From the NCBI GenBank assembly GCA_014169315.1, contig AP022134.1, forward strand, positions 124,001 through 188,000: DNA of 64,000 nucleotides. Direction: 5' to 3'. The first letter of the stretch is position 1. Every line of letters begins with the position of its first letter. A program made the translations under genes and the position numbers. Of the stretch, positions 28,173 through 37,296 are shown in pieces. The stretch is from Enterobacter cloacae. Lineage in GTDB: Bacteria > Pseudomonadota > Gammaproteobacteria > Enterobacterales > Enterobacteriaceae. Below the pieces are notes generated by a model. It ran no database searches. It had not been told where the DNA came from and saw nothing but the letters and a program-made list of their open reading frames with translations.

Positions 28173-28376
28173 TCAGCCCGTCCGCAGGAGTTTTCGTCCT
28201 TCAGTCAACAAATGCACTACCTTTTTTGAGTCTCCACTTTCCAGAGCAGAAAACACGTTACCGATTCTACCAACAGCTTGTATCTGAGTGATAACCCCAG
28301 TCTTGTAATCATCTAGGATCCCTGACAGGAAAGCGTTCAGTTTTGTCTGTTCGCTTAGCGAAAGCATGTAGGACAT
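28173..28376 (-). CDS. Small conserved plasmid protein
   Basis: A 67-residue acidic-to-neutral helical protein (MSYMLSLSEQTKLNAFLSGI, later GRIGNVFSALESG) 12 bp downstream of the DUF1173 gene, on the same strand. It has a GGAGAAAAA ribosome site and probably shares that transcript. No motif is recognised. The short spacing supports it being real. Confidence 0.65.
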   Translation of the reverse strand: MSYMLSLSEQTKLNAFLSGILDDYKTGVITQIQAVGRIGNVFSALESGDSKKVVHLLTEGRKLLRTG

Positions 28377-28388
28377 TTTTTCTCCATT

Positions 28389-29708
28389 TTAAGCAGGTGT
28401 GTCAGTTGAAAGAGGTTTGCGTGATTCTGGAAAATGAGGCAGCACCATAGTTTCAGATGCTGTGGTCGCATCCCAGTGCCACCATCCATAAGGCCCATAT
28501 TCACGGTTGTAATAATCTTTTTTGAGTTGCTTTCGGGCCAGATAAGCAGGAGTGGCCATACCAAATACTTCCATCGGGAACGGCTTATCGCTTTTTGTGT
28601 CGAGCAGGTAGAAGTCAGGGAACACCTCACTAATACTCGCATCATAACGCATGGGCTTAACGTACTGCCGGTGCTCTGCATCCAGCTTTTCTGCAACAAC
28701 CGCCTCATAGGAGGAGTCCAGAGGTATCCAGTTCTCGCTAACGTGCATCAGCACAATTTGATGAGCTCTTACAGAAGGGCCTCTGCCGGTTACCGCAGCT
28801 GGTGACGTCAACGCAAAGACAACTATTTTCGCCCCGGATTTCCATGCTGCGTACTCCGATGAAAATCGTTTCTTTACGCTATCCCAATGGACTTCTGAAT
28901 TGAAAAAAATCAGCGGTAGCCCCCCAAAATTCCGCAGGGGTAAAAATTTAAGTGGCTTCTCATGCTTTTCAGCATCGTAGCGAGGTAAAACTGACAGGAG
29001 CATGAGACGTTTATCACTCATCGCCTGTGATGAAAGACGCTGAATTTGCGACTGAGCGACAGGTTGTTTCGGGTCAGGTACACCAATGAATAAATGGTCA
29101 CCTATGCAGGCTCTGCCGGTACGAATTTGTTTAGCGGTTTCAAGCAGACGATACCGTACCAGTGAATCGTTACGTTTCCCTGCCATTTTCGGGTACCAGA
29201 CATTCAGACCAGACTCTGTCCACAAAAGACTAAGCAAGCCCAGGAGGGTCATTGAGGCCTGACCTCCTTCTGGTCGCTGAACATGGGGCAGGGGAGGCAC
29301 TTCTGATTTTTCAGGAGGATCTTTCTCTGTCATACCGATACCGAGCCTTACAGCCATATCACCTTCGGTTGTAATCCGGACCACACCACTCGCATATCCT
29401 TTCAGGCCGGTATGCCGGGCATCAAGGGAGAAGAATACACAGGAAGGATCATGCTCAATGCCCGTGTTAGCGGCTTTGACGAGAATAAAGGCATCACCGT
29501 TCGGTAAAGCACGAACATAAAGTCGCTTTTCTCCTTTTCCACGACATCCGCAGGTGATGACTGATTTTTGACCTGAGGTGTGGTGTGCCTTTTTAAGAGC
29601 CGACTGCCACCCTTTAGCAAACTCATCCTGCGTTTGAAAGTCAGGTGAATACCTTTTGACGTTTGGATCGTCGTCGTAAGCAATCATCACTGCGAATTTT
29701 TGGCTCAT
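28389..29708 (-). CDS. DUF1173-family protein
   Basis: A 439-residue soluble protein that fits the DUF1173 family found on large plasmids and integrative elements. The N-terminus has CGCRGKGEKRLYVRALPNGD followed by HDPSCVFF, so a Cys/His metal site is plausible. The C-terminus ends with a conserved DFYLLDTKSDKPFPMEVFGM block, in which an Asp-Glu-Lys-like arrangement recalls restriction-type nuclease folds (inference). It starts at ATG 29708 with GGAGACT upstream. A 55-codon gene and dcm lie upstream on the same strand. Confidence 0.75.
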   Translation of the reverse strand: MSQKFAVMIAYDDDPNVKRYSPDFQTQDEFAKGWQSALKKAHHTSGQKSVITCGCRGKGEKRLYVRALPNGDAFILVKAANTGIEHDPSCVFFSLDARHTGLKGYASGVVRITTEGDMAVRLGIGMTEKDPPEKSEVPPLPHVQRPEGGQASMTLLGLLSLLWTESGLNVWYPKMAGKRNDSLVRYRLLETAKQIRTGRACIGDHLFIGVPDPKQPVAQSQIQRLSSQAMSDKRLMLLSVLPRYDAEKHEKPLKFLPLRNFGGLPLIFFNSEVHWDSVKKRFSSEYAAWKSGAKIVVFALTSPAAVTGRGPSVRAHQIVLMHVSENWIPLDSSYEAVVAEKLDAEHRQYVKPMRYDASISEVFPDFYLLDTKSDKPFPMEVFGMATPAYLARKQLKKDYYNREYGPYGWWHWDATTASETMVLPHFPESRKPLSTDTPA

Positions 29709-29730
29709 AGTAGTCTCCTAAACAGGAAGT

Positions 29731-29898
29731 TTAATATCCCAACCAGAGCAACACTTCCTGAGCGTCATACTGTTCCTTTACGCCCATGTCGCTAAAGAAT
29801 TCTTCGAAATCTGTTTCGGGAACGCAATGCCTGGACAGTTCTTGTAATGCTCGTTCTTTAGATACCGTCTCACCTTCAGCTGATTCGAAATACGTCAT
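29731..29898 (-). CDS. Small acidic protein between dcm and DUF1173 genes
   Basis: A 55-residue frame from ATG 29898 to TAA 29731: MTYFESAEGETVSKERALQE, then FEEFFSDMGVKEQYD, ending VLLWLGY. An AGAGGTCAACC ribosome site precedes it. It fits neatly between two same-strand genes with 20-60 bp gaps. The C-terminal aromatic ending is typical of small conserved plasmid proteins seen beside methylases. No function is known. Confidence 0.6.
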   Translation of the reverse strand: MTYFESAEGETVSKERALQELSRHCVPETDFEEFFSDMGVKEQYDAQEVLLWLGY

Positions 29899-29958
29899 GG
29901 TTGACCTCTGACATTATTACAACAATCTTAAGCATTTAAATTGATGAAGGAGCTCAGG

Positions 29959-31386
29959 TCAGCTGACTTCGTCGTAAAACTGCCGCAAGCGCTGGGAGGC
30001 TGCAAATTCAATTCGTGACTTCAGCAGTTTGGCGACGGCCGCAAAGACATCAACGACCACGGAGTTCCCAAACTGTCTGTAAGCCTGTGTATTGGACACA
30101 GGGATACGGAAAACACTTTCCCCGGGTTTATCGAAGCCCATTAGCCTGCTGCATTCACGTGGCGTTAGCATGCGTGGCCGACGGTCCATGTTGTATGTGT
30201 TATGGAAATCAGTTTCTCCCAGTTCATGAGACCAGCCCCGATCAATAAGAATTTCAGATCCGTCTTTCATATAGCGGCTTGAGAGGGTTCTGGTGACACT
30301 ATTAACATTGGAAGGATCTACTAGTCCAAAACCAAAACCATTGCCTTTTGCCGCATGTTTCTTTGCATAGTTGTATAAGTACTCCCAGAGTTTAGGGGAG
30401 AGGATGTATTTACTATCTACGCTCGGATCCAGTAAATCTGAGAGAGAAGGGCGCTTGTCCGGATAAAAGTCTTTAATGTCTCTCAGAGTAAAACCGTCTT
30501 TCAGACGTAGGTCGCGGCGAAAACCAATAAGGACGATACGTTCACGGTGCTGGGGTCGGAAATGACGGCCATCGATGACTTTAGGATCATCCGCGCCCGT
30601 GCTTTCGCTGTTTGCGACGTCGTAGCCAAGCTCATCGAGCGTTTTCATGATGATGTTAAAGGTATTACCCTTATCGTGACTCTTCAGATTTTTTACGTTT
30701 TCCAGAACAAAAATTGCAGGTTGTTTTGCCCGGATGATCCTGGCCACATCAAAGAAGAGCGTACCCTGAGTGTCGCACTCGAAACCGTGTTTGCGACCCA
30801 TAGAGTTCTTTTTACTGACACCGGCGATGCTGAATGGCTGGCATGGAAATCCCGCAAGAAGAACATCATGATCCGGGATAGAGGCATCGATAAATTTGTA
30901 TGCCTCGTCATCAGTAACCTCGGGCCGGTTGCTAAGAGTGATGTCACGGATGTCTGAATTGAAGCGGTGCTCGTTCTCATCGCAATACCAGTTCGCCCGG
31001 TAAGTACGGCTGGAATAAGTATTCCATTCGCTCGTGAAAAGACATTTACCACCGATGGCATCAAATCCGCTTCGCAGTCCACCTATCCCTGCAAACAGAT
31101 CGATAAAGCTAAAGTGCCTGTCCTCATAATCAGCAGGTCGTGAAGGTATTAAAGTCTGTAGATAGCGTCCATCTGCGATACTCAGCTCACAATGCTCAGG
31201 TATGCATGTAACCTGACGTTTAAGGGATGCACGGGACCAATTACTGCCATTTTCATCATTTAATACCTGAGCCAGATATTTCAGGTCATAAATGGTCGAA
31301 GCTGTTAACAAAGTTTTGTGGATCAGAGATGGTGTTTTATCCACATCATTCAGGTCTGTCTCAAGATCATGAGTGTAACGTTTCAT
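29959..31386 (-). CDS. dcm: DNA (cytosine-5-)-methyltransferase, Dcm-like
   Basis: A 475-residue C5 methyltransferase that moves a methyl group from S-adenosylmethionine to cytosine. Motifs appear in order: [32 protein letters not shown] with the catalytic Cys, [25 protein letters not shown], and [10 protein letters not shown]. The N-terminal extension of about 85 residues resembles E. coli Dcm. Start chosen is MKRYTHDLE with GAGAGAG upstream; a longer frame goes to 31428. No cognate endonuclease gene is adjacent, so it is an orphan methylase, useful for restriction evasion on transfer (inference). Confidence 0.93.
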   Translation of the reverse strand: MKRYTHDLETDLNDVDKTPSLIHKTLLTASTIYDLKYLAQVLNDENGSNWSRASLKRQVTCIPEHCELSIADGRYLQTLIPSRPADYEDRHFSFIDLFAGIGGLRSGFDAIGGKCLFTSEWNTYSSRTYRANWYCDENEHRFNSDIRDITLSNRPEVTDDEAYKFIDASIPDHDVLLAGFPCQPFSIAGVSKKNSMGRKHGFECDTQGTLFFDVARIIRAKQPAIFVLENVKNLKSHDKGNTFNIIMKTLDELGYDVANSESTGADDPKVIDGRHFRPQHRERIVLIGFRRDLRLKDGFTLRDIKDFYPDKRPSLSDLLDPSVDSKYILSPKLWEYLYNYAKKHAAKGNGFGFGLVDPSNVNSVTRTLSSRYMKDGSEILIDRGWSHELGETDFHNTYNMDRRPRMLTPRECSRLMGFDKPGESVFRIPVSNTQAYRQFGNSVVVDVFAAVAKLLKSRIEFAASQRLRQFYDEVS

Positions 31387-31597
31387 CCAAACTCTCTCAG
31401 GAATAATATCTTTGAGATAGATTAACACGCTTAATTTGGATTATTTTTTGGTTCAGGTTCTAAATTTATTGTGATTATTCTGCCTTTAAGTTGCAAAAAG
31501 ATTGGTTTTAAGCCCGCCCATGAAATAATGACTTGTTAAAATACTGCCTGTAAATAGGCTTGTGGATACATGTCTGTACTCAACAAATCAAGGTGAA

Positions 31598-32116
31598 ATG
31601 ATGTTTTTTTTAACAAAGTTACTTTTGCCCATCATGATTGTTGTATTCCCAGTGGCGTCCTGGGGGAACTCAACAACTTTTGAGGCAAAGGTGGTTAAGA
31701 TTGTTGACGGTGACACCATAACTGCGTTGGATGCTCAAAACACAACCATCAAAATACGGATGTATGGTATAGACGCTCCTGAATCTAAACAGGCTTTTGG
31801 CCAAAAAGCAAAACAGGCCTTAACCACAGCTATAGCAACTAAAATCGTTACCGTGATAGACCATGGTACGGATATCTATGGCCGTATGTTAGGTACCATC
31901 TGGTTAGATGGATATGATATCAATGCCTCTATGGTGGACAGTGGATATGCGTGGGTTTATCGGTTCGAAGATAACGCCATTGTCCCTGGCTATATCAAAT
32001 ATGAATCCGCAGCACAAAAGGAGGCAAAAGGGTTATGGGCAGACACCAACCCTGTCCCACCATGGCAGTGGAGACAGGCAAACGAAAAGCCCAGAAAGGT
32101 GAAAGGGAAGAAATAA
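31598..32116 (+). CDS. Secreted staphylococcal-nuclease-like endonuclease
   Basis: A 172-residue protein with a signal peptide (MMFFLTKLLLPIMIVVFPVASWG) and an SNase domain: VVKIVDGDTI, then RMYGIDAPESKQ, then YGRMLGTIW, the set that holds the catalytic Arg and Asp residues. It should cut DNA or RNA in the periplasm. The start is the first of two adjacent ATGs, after AAGGTG. Nucleases of this type recur in plasmid leading or transfer regions. The next gene starts 2 bp after its stop. Confidence 0.85.
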   Translation: MMFFLTKLLLPIMIVVFPVASWGNSTTFEAKVVKIVDGDTITALDAQNTTIKIRMYGIDAPESKQAFGQKAKQALTTAIATKIVTVIDHGTDIYGRMLGTIWLDGYDINASMVDSGYAWVYRFEDNAIVPGYIKYESAAQKEAKGLWADTNPVPPWQWRQANEKPRKVKGKK

Positions 32117-32118
32117 CC

Positions 32119-33015
32119 ATGATGAAAGAGCCTCATCCGTTACTTCAGTTGGTACTAAACGATTCCGGTCGTCTAACCATGCCTGTTTATTATAGAGATC
32201 AACAGTATTGCCCGACTTGCCTTACAAAGGTGTTGAAGAGTGAGGATGGAAGTTTGGCGCACCTCGGGGAAATAAATCAAAATACATGTAGACCTTCTAT
32301 TTCAGTAGTTGTGACAAAAGCAATTATTGAAATGTTATGTGACGGGGAAAAAATATTTGTAAATCCAATACGATACCGAGGCCGGGTGCTGGCACCCTCA
32401 GTAATTTTTTCTCCCGACACTCACACTTTCAAACCGTTTATAAATACAGACTATCAGCCTGTGGGAGCAAACTGGAAAAGTGAAAAGGGATATAAACTCG
32501 GTCTGTTTTATCTCAAAGATCGAGCCAACTCTATCAATAAAGAGGAATTTGATTTCATTGCCGTTATAGACCCTAAGGCAATGCAGAAAGAATTTATTTC
32601 GGCCTGGTCTGAGGTTGATGAAAAAAATCCATTGGAAACGCTGAAGCAGATCTTACGATCTAAAAACAACTCTTCTTTATGGGTAAAATGGCCTGGCAAA
32701 ATTGAGCATGCGCAAAAAGGAAATTGCAACGAAAATTACTGGTTCGATTATCAATCTGATAATCAGGAAGTGAACTGTACGGTCTCTGTTGTAGGTATCG
32801 AAGGTAACAGTTCCGGTGAGACAATTTATAGATTGCAAACTTTGCTAAAGCGTAAGCTCAATGAATATCAACTGGTTCGGTCTTTAGGGACTATTATGCT
32901 TCTTGATAATACCGGGAATATGATTCCATCAAACCATCCTTATTTTGAAGTCATCTCAAAAGCATGTATAAATGGAGTGCGTGACTTTGTTCGTCAAAAC
33001 CCGTGGGTAGTCTGA
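32119..33015 (+). CDS. Unrecognised plasmid protein with a CxxC pair
   Basis: A 298-residue soluble protein from MMKEPHPLLQ, 2 bp after the nuclease stop and so probably coupled to it. An early YCPTCLTKV may bind zinc. The centre has VNPIRYRGRVLAPSVIFSPD and the end is NPWVV. No signal peptide, membrane helix or family is recognised. A longer frame starting in the nuclease gene is not used. Confidence 0.6.
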   Translation: MMKEPHPLLQLVLNDSGRLTMPVYYRDQQYCPTCLTKVLKSEDGSLAHLGEINQNTCRPSISVVVTKAIIEMLCDGEKIFVNPIRYRGRVLAPSVIFSPDTHTFKPFINTDYQPVGANWKSEKGYKLGLFYLKDRANSINKEEFDFIAVIDPKAMQKEFISAWSEVDEKNPLETLKQILRSKNNSSLWVKWPGKIEHAQKGNCNENYWFDYQSDNQEVNCTVSVVGIEGNSSGETIYRLQTLLKRKLNEYQLVRSLGTIMLLDNTGNMIPSNHPYFEVISKACINGVRDFVRQNPWVV

Positions 33016-33062
33016 CGGTCAACTATAAAGCATAATATAATTAGTAATAACAAGGAACAGAC

Positions 33063-33377
33063 ATGAATGAAAACTCAGTAATCTTAATAAGTTTATTTTG
33101 GTTTTTTTTTGGATCGAGTGTTGTAGCTGGTTTTATGGATGCATCATTATATTGCTGGATTTTTGCAGCCATAAGCGCATTGTTTCTTCTTTCGGTGATA
33201 CAAACACCAAAGGAGTTAACGGTATCTATTCTTCTTGCGGTACTTATGGCAAGCTCCGCAGGTGTTTTCATTCTGGCTTATAAAGTCAAAACGAATGTCG
33301 TTTCACCAATCTATCTCTTAAAAAAGCCTACTGCATACATGGCTGAAATAGATAACCGAAGGATTCATGGTTACTAA
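33063..33377 (+). CDS. Small membrane protein
   Basis: A 104-residue protein with three predicted transmembrane helices (about residues 5-25, 28-47 and 53-73) and a polar C-terminus (KKPTAYMAEIDNRRIHGY). AAGGAACAG precedes the ATG. No family is recognised. It opens a run of small AT-rich genes on the same strand. Confidence 0.55.
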   Translation: MNENSVILISLFWFFFGSSVVAGFMDASLYCWIFAAISALFLLSVIQTPKELTVSILLAVLMASSAGVFILAYKVKTNVVSPIYLLKKPTAYMAEIDNRRIHGY

Positions 33378-33450
33378 ATATTTTGCAATTGCATCATTTG
33401 ACGGTCCGGGTTTATTTACCCACAGCATCGACTAATTCAAGAGGTTACAT

Positions 33451-33708
33451 ATGATAGTTTCAGAAGCAATTTTTTATTCTTCTATTATTTCCTGGGTTCT
33501 TTATTGGTGGTTTATTGGAAATATTACTAAAAAGGTAGGGATGCTTGTTGTTCCACTCTCGCTTACCTTCGGATGTTACATTTATGCAATTCATTTGGAT
33601 GATTCCGAACAGCAAACCAATTTACGTTGGGAGCAGATCGGTTTTATTACCTTTATAATTGTGATAATGTGGGCAGGAAAGTTTGTGATGAAAAGACTAT
33701 CTGAATGA
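33451..33708 (+). CDS. Small membrane protein
   Basis: An 85-residue protein with about three hydrophobic segments (FYSSIISWVLYWWFIGNI, then LVVPLSLTFGCYIYAI, then FITFIIVIMWAG) and an AAGAGGT ribosome site. No family is recognised. It is in the run of small plasmid genes at 33-35 kb. Confidence 0.5.
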   Translation: MIVSEAIFYSSIISWVLYWWFIGNITKKVGMLVVPLSLTFGCYIYAIHLDDSEQQTNLRWEQIGFITFIIVIMWAGKFVMKRLSE

Positions 33709-33766
33709 TGATCTAATCCACACTTTTCGATATCTTAGAAAAGTAACTTTGTGAGCAAACAGTCAT

Positions 33767-34000
33767 ATGACATGCAAAACGCTGATCTCAAAGACAGATG
33801 ATGGATACACATTTAGCATTTCACCTTACGAAGACGGGTACCGCTTATCAGTCTCGCCTGAAAATCGTCACAATGGTACCCAAAGCTTTGACGGCTGGTT
33901 CCCACGTTTTTTTTCCGAACCACAGTATGCCAAATCATCTTTAACTAAGTTTCTCGGTGAGTCCTTAGTATGGGAAGAAGATTCAAGTAATGCTCTATGA
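33767..34000 (+). CDS. Small soluble protein
   Basis: A 77-residue protein rich in beta-type residues (DGYTFSISPYEDGYRLSVSP, then GWFPRFFSEPQYAK). No membrane helix. No clear ribosome site is seen, so it is less sure than its neighbours. Family unknown. Confidence 0.4.
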   Translation: MTCKTLISKTDDGYTFSISPYEDGYRLSVSPENRHNGTQSFDGWFPRFFSEPQYAKSSLTKFLGESLVWEEDSSNAL

Positions 34001-34045
34001 GATTACTTATTATAAATTTTTCTATTAATCTCCATGGAGTGATAT

Positions 34046-34300
34046 ATGAATTTGGCCTATTTTTTATTTTTGTCTATAACTGTTATGCTTACGAGCTTTA
34101 TTATTAAATCACTTGTCGTATTGGTAAAGTTCAAATTACTTCGTGATGAACGTCTCGAATATACCAGCAATAAAAATATTGATGAGATGTACGATTTAAT
34201 GAATGCGAAGGAAGAAATCCTCATAAGGCATCATAAGCAGATGTTGGCATTGCATCTTTCACTATTAATATTCGTTCTATTTATTGCTTACATTTACTAA
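34046..34300 (+). CDS. Small membrane protein
   Basis: An 84-residue protein with a hydrophobic helix at each end (FLFLSITVMLTSFIIKSLVV and LALHLSLLIFVLFIAYIY) and a charged middle (SNKNIDEMYDLMNAKEEILI). ATGGAGTG before the ATG may be the ribosome site. Family unknown. Confidence 0.5.
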   Translation: MNLAYFLFLSITVMLTSFIIKSLVVLVKFKLLRDERLEYTSNKNIDEMYDLMNAKEEILIRHHKQMLALHLSLLIFVLFIAYIY

Positions 34301-34337
34301 AAATAATTTTATTCAACATTTCAACAAAGGGTTTTCA

Positions 34338-34625
34338 ATGGAAAGCTTCGAAACTGAACAAATGATTCAATATGCTTTCTACATAAATATCGTAATAACG
34401 ACTGGTTTGGCATGGTTTTGCTTGCGGTCAGGATTGCATTACAATTTTTTCAGAAAAGCAGAGAGTGCCAGAACAAAAGGGCTGAGTAGTACCTCTACTG
34501 AACACGGTCCAGCAATTGTGAGAATAAAGAAGCTACAAGCATTAGTAGATTTTATTAGTAACTGTGCTTTTCTAATCCTTTCAATTGGCACAGCTTATAT
34601 TTTGTATTTTTGGATCCACAGTTAA
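34338..34625 (+). CDS. Small membrane protein
   Basis: A 95-residue protein from MESFETEQMI, chosen because AAAGGG lies just upstream; the frame extends to 34284. Two hydrophobic helices flank a basic loop (RSGLHYNFFRKAESARTKG). Family unknown. It follows the previous gene by 37 bp. Confidence 0.5.
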   Translation: MESFETEQMIQYAFYINIVITTGLAWFCLRSGLHYNFFRKAESARTKGLSSTSTEHGPAIVRIKKLQALVDFISNCAFLILSIGTAYILYFWIHS

Positions 34626-34694
34626 CTCATACAAGGTAACTTCGGCAAATAACAACTTCTAATGCAGGACTTTAATAACTATAACGGATGCTAC

Positions 34695-34892
34695 ATGAAA
34701 AACGACAGTTTAATTACGCGGTATAAAATACTTAAAGGCGAACGCGATGAGTCTATCTTCACCATAATAATCGCGCTAGTAGTAAAGCTGGGGCTGGTAG
34801 CCCTGGCATTCTATCTGTTGCTTGGTTCCACGATTGATTGGTCAAGCTGGAAAACCTATGCCGCCATGTTGATCTTTGGAGCATTTCTCTAA
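34695..34892 (+). CDS. Small membrane protein, possibly cut by an in-frame stop
   Basis: A 65-residue protein from MKNDSLITRYK with two hydrophobic helices (SIFTIIIALVVKLGLVALAF and YAAMLIFGAFL). The TAA at 34890 is followed in the same frame by 40 more codons (KDDHGNTRSDNK, then MIVGSNGSTLKKVGSTIKS) up to a TAA at 35013. A nonsense change in an older longer gene is possible. Start also possible at 34662. Confidence 0.4.
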   Translation: MKNDSLITRYKILKGERDESIFTIIIALVVKLGLVALAFYLLLGSTIDWSSWKTYAAMLIFGAFL

Positions 34893-35032
34893 AAGGATGA
34901 CCACGGCAATACCAGGTCAGACAACAAGGTCGTTAGCATGATCGTTGGAAGCAACGGAAGCACCTTGAAAAAGGTCGGCAGCACTATAAAATCCATCAGC
35001 AATGCACACAAATAAACTACTGGTATCTTAAA

Positions 35033-35308
35033 ATGAAAGTGAAAGAGTTGATCGCCATGCTGAACGAAAGAGACCCTGAGGCAATTGTTCTGATTTCCGG
35101 CTATGAAACGATCGGCGGCACGGAAGTCGCAGAAGCTGATTTGCTCATTGATATGCAGTCAATATGCTTAGAACAGGCTGATAATCTCACAGGAAACCGT
35201 AAAGTTGTTTCTTCCGGTGGTGAAGATTCAGTTTGGTTAGGCTGGAAAGATGATTACCGTACAAAGGTGTTTTTAGAAGATGCCCAAATTCCTGATCAAG
35301 ATGAATGA
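35033..35308 (+). CDS. Small acidic protein of phage/plasmid type
   Basis: A 91-residue soluble protein starting MKVKELIAMLNERDPEAIVL, a pattern common in small phage and plasmid proteins of unknown role that begin with a KELI..L...DPEA motif. The rest is acidic, ending QIPDQDE. There is no membrane helix. Confidence 0.6.
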   Translation: MKVKELIAMLNERDPEAIVLISGYETIGGTEVAEADLLIDMQSICLEQADNLTGNRKVVSSGGEDSVWLGWKDDYRTKVFLEDAQIPDQDE

Positions 35309-35385
35309 CGGTCAGCGTTGGCTTCAAAGGCAATCTATCAGTACGTGAAACGTAAATGTTAAAAAATAACCACATATGAATCAAT

Positions 35386-35398
35386 AACTTATGTCAAA
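35386..35398 (+). repeat. 13-bp direct repeat left of unit A
   Basis: AACTTATGTCAAA is repeated at 42579-42591 just outside the right end of unit A; with the first two element bases (GC) both copies extend to 15 bp. It is probably a target duplication. The part TTATGTCAAAG resembles a XerD arm. Confidence 0.6.
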
Positions 35399-35441
35399 GC
35401 TAAGTAGAGATGTCCGGGGTGGGGCAAAGTTCAAATGTCCT
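35399..35441 (+). repeat. Left end of unit A, two iterated repeats
   Basis: Two 18-bp copies 25 bp apart (35399-35416 and 35424-35441) with shared pattern GC(T/A)AAGT....ATGTCC. They are probable transposase-binding sites. Confidence 0.7.
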
Positions 35442-35799
35442 TTGATAATATTGAATTCCTGGATAAAAATCGCATCTTAACCTCTTCGTTTGAGTACCTT
35501 GTTGGGTTGACCCCGTATTCGCTTTATTTGTAGTATTGGGCTGCTTTGAAGTGTTTCATGTTCAAACGCGACGTGTTCTGTAAGTTCTTCCTGACAACAG
35601 AGCCGACAATATATACACATCCGCTATGGAGAATCTGACAACCGCTATGCGTATTACGCCACCCTGAGTTTTTCCTTCCTCTGTCGTACTGAGCAAGCCT
35701 CAGCACGCACTCAATAACATCCCGTCTGCGGATGTGCTTTACCGTACGTAAAAATGTAGCCCTCCAGGGCTGACTGTATCTAAAAACTGAGAAATTACT

Positions 35800-37278
35800 A
35801 TGTTGCTGTCCTCGACGCGTAAGGACTGGCTGGGTAACGTCCGTGGTGACGTTCTGGCCGGTATTGTTGTCGCGCTCGCACTCATTCCAGAAGCGATCGC
35901 CTTTTCCATTATCGCCGGTGTTGATCCCCAGGTGGGCCTCTACTCGGCGTTCTGTATTCCTCTCGTTATGGCCTTCTTTGGCGGACGTCCGGCGATGATT
36001 TCGTCCTCCACCGGTGCAATGGCTCTCCTGATGGTGACGCTGGTGAAAGATCATGGCTTACAGTATTTACTGGCTGCCTCCATACTGACCGGGGTATTCC
36101 AGCTGATAGCCGGATATCTGAAGCTTGGCGGGCTGATGCGTTTTGTTTCACGCTCAGTGGTCACGGGGTTTGTTAATGCACTGGCAATACTGATTTTTAT
36201 GGCCCAGTTGCCTGAGCTGACCAATGTGACATGGCATGTTTATGCCATGACTGCGGCAGGGCTGGGGATCATCTATCTCTTCCCTTATATCAACAAAACC
36301 ATTCCTTCACCGCTTGTGTGCATCGTGGTGCTGACTGGGATTGCCATGTGGCTGCATCTGGATGTGCGAACCGTCGGGGATATGGGGAAACTTCCCGACA
36401 GTCTGCCGGTCTTCCTGCTCCCGGACGTGCCTTTAAATCTTCAGACGCTGCTCATCATCCTGCCATATTCTGCGGGGCTTGCGGTGGTTGGCCTGCTTGA
36501 GTCGATGATGACCGCCACTATCGTGGATGACATGACCGACACGCCAAGCGACAAAAACAGGGAGTGCAAAGCTCAGGGCATCGCGAACATCTGCACATCC
36601 TTTATCGGAGGAATGGCAGGCTGCGCGATGATTGGGCAATCTGTTATCAACGTAAAATCCGGTGGACGCGGACGACTTTCAACCCTCACGGCGGGCGTGG
36701 TGCTGCTTTGCCTGATTGTGTTCCTGCGCAACTGGGTCTCCCAAATTCCGATGGCAGCGCTGGTCGCGGTGATGATTATGGTTTCCATCGGGACATTCTC
36801 CTGGCGCTCCATTGCCAACCTGCGGACACACCCCCTTTCAACCAGCGTGGTCATGCTTGCCACCGTCGCGGTTGTGGTGGCAACACATAATCTGGCCTTC
36901 GGTGTGCTGACCGGTGTACTGATTGCTTCGCTCAATTTTGCCACTAAAGTATCCCGGTTCATGCGTGTAACCTCAGTTCTGGAGGGGACGAGCCGGACGT
37001 ATACCGTCACCGGCCAGGTATTCTTTGCATCAGCAGACCGCTTTACGAGCCACTTTGATTTCCGTGAAGCGATTGAGAATGTGGTGATAGACGTTTCACA
37101 TGCCCATTTCTGGGACATCACGTCCGTCAGCGCCCTGGATAAGGTGGTCATTAAGTTCCGTAGAGAGGGCGCCGGGGTTGAAATACGTGGGATGAATGAA
37201 GCCACCCGCACCATCGTTGACCGGTTTGGTGTTCACGATAAACCTGAAGAAGTCGAAAAACTGATGGGCGGTCATTAA
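35800..37278 (+). CDS. SulP-family anion permease with STAS domain
   Basis: A 492-residue inner-membrane transporter. Residues 10-375 hold 12-14 hydrophobic segments with the SulP signature ([27 protein letters not shown]). Residues about 390-485 form a cytoplasmic STAS domain ([20 protein letters not shown]). Family members move sulfate, bicarbonate or other anions; substrate here is unknown. It is followed at 18 bp by a Usp gene, and both sit beside arsCBRH in unit A, so an oxyanion role in arsenic stress is possible but unproven. Confidence 0.9.
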   Translation: MLLSSTRKDWLGNVRGDVLAGIVVALALIPEAIAFSIIAGVDPQVGLYSAFCIPLVMAFFGGRPAMISSSTGAMALLMVTLVKDHGLQYLLAASILTGVFQLIAGYLKLGGLMRFVSRSVVTGFVNALAILIFMAQLPELTNVTWHVYAMTAAGLGIIYLFPYINKTIPSPLVCIVVLTGIAMWLHLDVRTVGDMGKLPDSLPVFLLPDVPLNLQTLLIILPYSAGLAVVGLLESMMTATIVDDMTDTPSDKNRECKAQGIANICTSFIGGMAGCAMIGQSVINVKSGGRGRLSTLTAGVVLLCLIVFLRNWVSQIPMAALVAVMIMVSIGTFSWRSIANLRTHPLSTSVVMLATVAVVVATHNLAFGVLTGVLIASLNFATKVSRFMRVTSVLEGTSRTYTVTGQVFFASADRFTSHFDFREAIENVVIDVSHAHFWDITSVSALDKVVIKFRREGAGVEIRGMNEATRTIVDRFGVHDKPEEVEKLMGGH

Positions 37279-37296
37279 CAGACTGGAGGGAAAACT

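Larger units (their letters stand above)
35309..35799. other. Boundary region of transposon unit A
   Basis: No gene is supported. The 13-bp repeat AACTTATGTCAAA lies at 35386-35398, followed by the left end of unit A with its two 18-bp repeats (35399-35441). A possible -35 TTGACC (35507-35512) before sulP is weak. Confidence 0.55.
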
